From Warburgia ugandensis (lineage: Eukaryota > Streptophyta > Magnoliopsida > Canellales > Canellaceae): a stretch of DNA of 64,000 bases. A program made the translations under genes and the position numbers. Under the pieces are notes generated by a model. It saw nothing but the letters and a program-made list of their open reading frames with translations, was not told the DNA's origin and made no database searches. Location of the stretch: assembly GCA_035236585.1 (NCBI GenBank), contig CP141138.1:32251437-32315436 (forward strand). The letters are read 5' to 3'. This document shows, piece by piece, positions 62,712-64,000 of this stretch. Position 1 is the stretch's first letter. Each line of letters starts with the position of its first letter.

Positions 62712-64000
62712 CACCCATCAATCAGTATTTTCCTTGTCCAAAGCAAAACATGTGAAATTTTATTTTGCAAAAACTGGTACAAAGTGCCACTTTTGTAGAT
62801 ATTTACGATTGCATTTAGCACATGCAACAAGCCCTTAAACCCCTAGTGGACGAATTAGGCCTCACAAGGCTTTGTAGTGAATATACCCACAAAATTCGCA
62901 AAATTTTTATGAAAGTTCTTTATTCATTTGAGAAATTTTTTTTCTTATTTAGCCTATATTAATTCCTAACTTTAGCTTGCCAATAAAGATGAATAAAATA
63001 GTTAAAAATCCTACCTTTATGCTAAGGATATCTCATTATTTTATTAAACCTCAGAAATTGAGTGTGTGCTATAACTGATATATAATTCTTAGTTTCCAAG
63101 TCAAATATAACTTAAATTAATCCAAATGTATGCTTTGACTTCAATTCTCACAAGATATACTTGTCACTCAGAAAGAAGTCACTTAGAAAGGTTTAAATCT
63201 CTCATTAATATGTGAGTAGAATATTGTTCATCAAGTCCAAAAATCTCACATATTTTATACAAAAGAACAATAACTTAGAAAAAAGTAGTAATGGTCTCAT
63301 GATAAGATATCAACTACTAAGAATGTTATACTATTCCAAATTCCCTACTCATCTAAATCCATATCCAAGCCATACTGCTCCTAAGATCAAGTTAGGACCT
63401 ATTAGGAAAATATATAGGCTTAGGTAAGGGTTATCAAAAGAATGTGTACAAAGGTAAACAAAGGTTTTCTAGAAAATATATAAAGGTCTTCTATCAATGT
63501 ATTTGCAACTTCACCACTTTTCCTTACAAGAATGAACATTCTTCTTTTTCTTCTTTTTCACTTGACTTTATACATAGCCTTTTTGAACTTTTTCTTCTTT
63601 TTAGCCTTTTTGATGTCCATCTCTTGAATTGTATTGTTCATACTTTTTCCAAAGATGTTCTTCAATCTTCTATACATATTTCCAAAACAAATGGTAATGG
63701 ATATATTTATAGGGATTTAATATAGGTAAAGGTTGCTTGGCTAACAAAGAAAAAGGCTTATATTTTAAAGGCTCAATGGGCTTACTAGTGGAAAATAACT
63801 TAGGGAAGGCTAAAGGCTTTGGGTTTTCCAAGGATGGCCTCCATCATTTGCTAGGTTTCATATGACTTAAGAATGATCATAAACATAAGAGGTATATGGT
63901 ATAGTGATTCTCAATAGTTGACCAAGATGAAGAACAATGAGACCAACTAAGAACTAATGTCCACTAAAGAAAATTTTGAATTTATGTATAACCCTCAGAA
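62712..64000 (-). other. Post-integrase region of A3
   Basis: Polypurine-like GATGGGTG on the minus strand adjoins the LTR. The rest is homologous to 7193-8560 of A2 and non-coding as far as I can see. Confidence 0.8.

Larger units (their letters stand above)
56704..64000 (-). mobile_element. Athila-like Ty3/gypsy fossil, 3' part (element A3)
   Basis: Minus-strand element that runs off the right window edge. The 3' LTR spans 56704-62711, with a solo LTR nested inside it. The polypurine tract and 1.3 kb of post-integrase region follow, homologous to 7193-8560 of A2. Coding parts must lie to the right of the window. The LTR start (TGTTGATTTTTAAG.., then GGAGGTCGATCCTAGAGG) is related to A2's TGTTGATGTTTTTCGC.. 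and GGGTCGATCCCATAGGG but clearly diverged, so it is a different subfamily. Confidence 0.82.

Overview
This window is plant nuclear DNA. It is AT-rich and non-coding for most of its length. It holds Athila-type and chromovirus-type Ty3/gypsy fossils, a Del/Tekay-like pair of long LTRs, L1 and RTE LINEs, Au-like tRNA-derived SINEs, hAT-type non-autonomous elements and very long GA/CT microsatellites. Together these point to a flowering plant with a repeat-rich genome; I cannot name the species. There are no bacterial-type operons, CRISPR arrays or rRNA genes, and I recognise no tRNA gene.

Layout. At 1-4442 is the 5' part of an Athila-like element (minus strand) that leaves the window on the left. 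At 4486 to about 20700 is a Del-like LTR carrying an internal 284-bp tandem duplication. A complete-length Athila-like element (5310-17804, minus strand) sits inside the GA microsatellite of the second duplicate. At about 21690-26030 is a decayed L1 LINE with endonuclease, reverse transcriptase and RNase H remnants. At 26-33 kb lie anonymous DNA, a foldback element, a 194-bp CT microsatellite, two smaller inverted repeats and an L1 RNase H scrap.

From 33223 to about 55080 (minus strand) I infer the only host gene I can support. It has three short coding exons and would encode about 86 residues. Its second intron, about 17.5 kb, holds four Au-like SINE copies, an RTE LINE 3' part, a hAT transposase relic and a whole-length chromovirus-like element (43441-50349), which is itself interrupted by a 1,085-bp hAT-type non-autonomous element. 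The first coding exon, with its start codon and splice donor, lies inside an apparently perfect 87-bp tandem duplication.

At 55461-56252 is another hAT-type non-autonomous element made largely of hairpins. From 56704 to the window end is the 3' LTR and part of the interior of a third Athila-like element. A 3,476-bp Del-like solo LTR with a perfect 5-bp target duplication is nested in its LTR.

I found no convincing new biological system. The most notable points are the duplicated first exon, the snap-back-like inverted extension at one Athila LTR end, the layered nesting, and the density of GA/CT tracts within mobile DNA.
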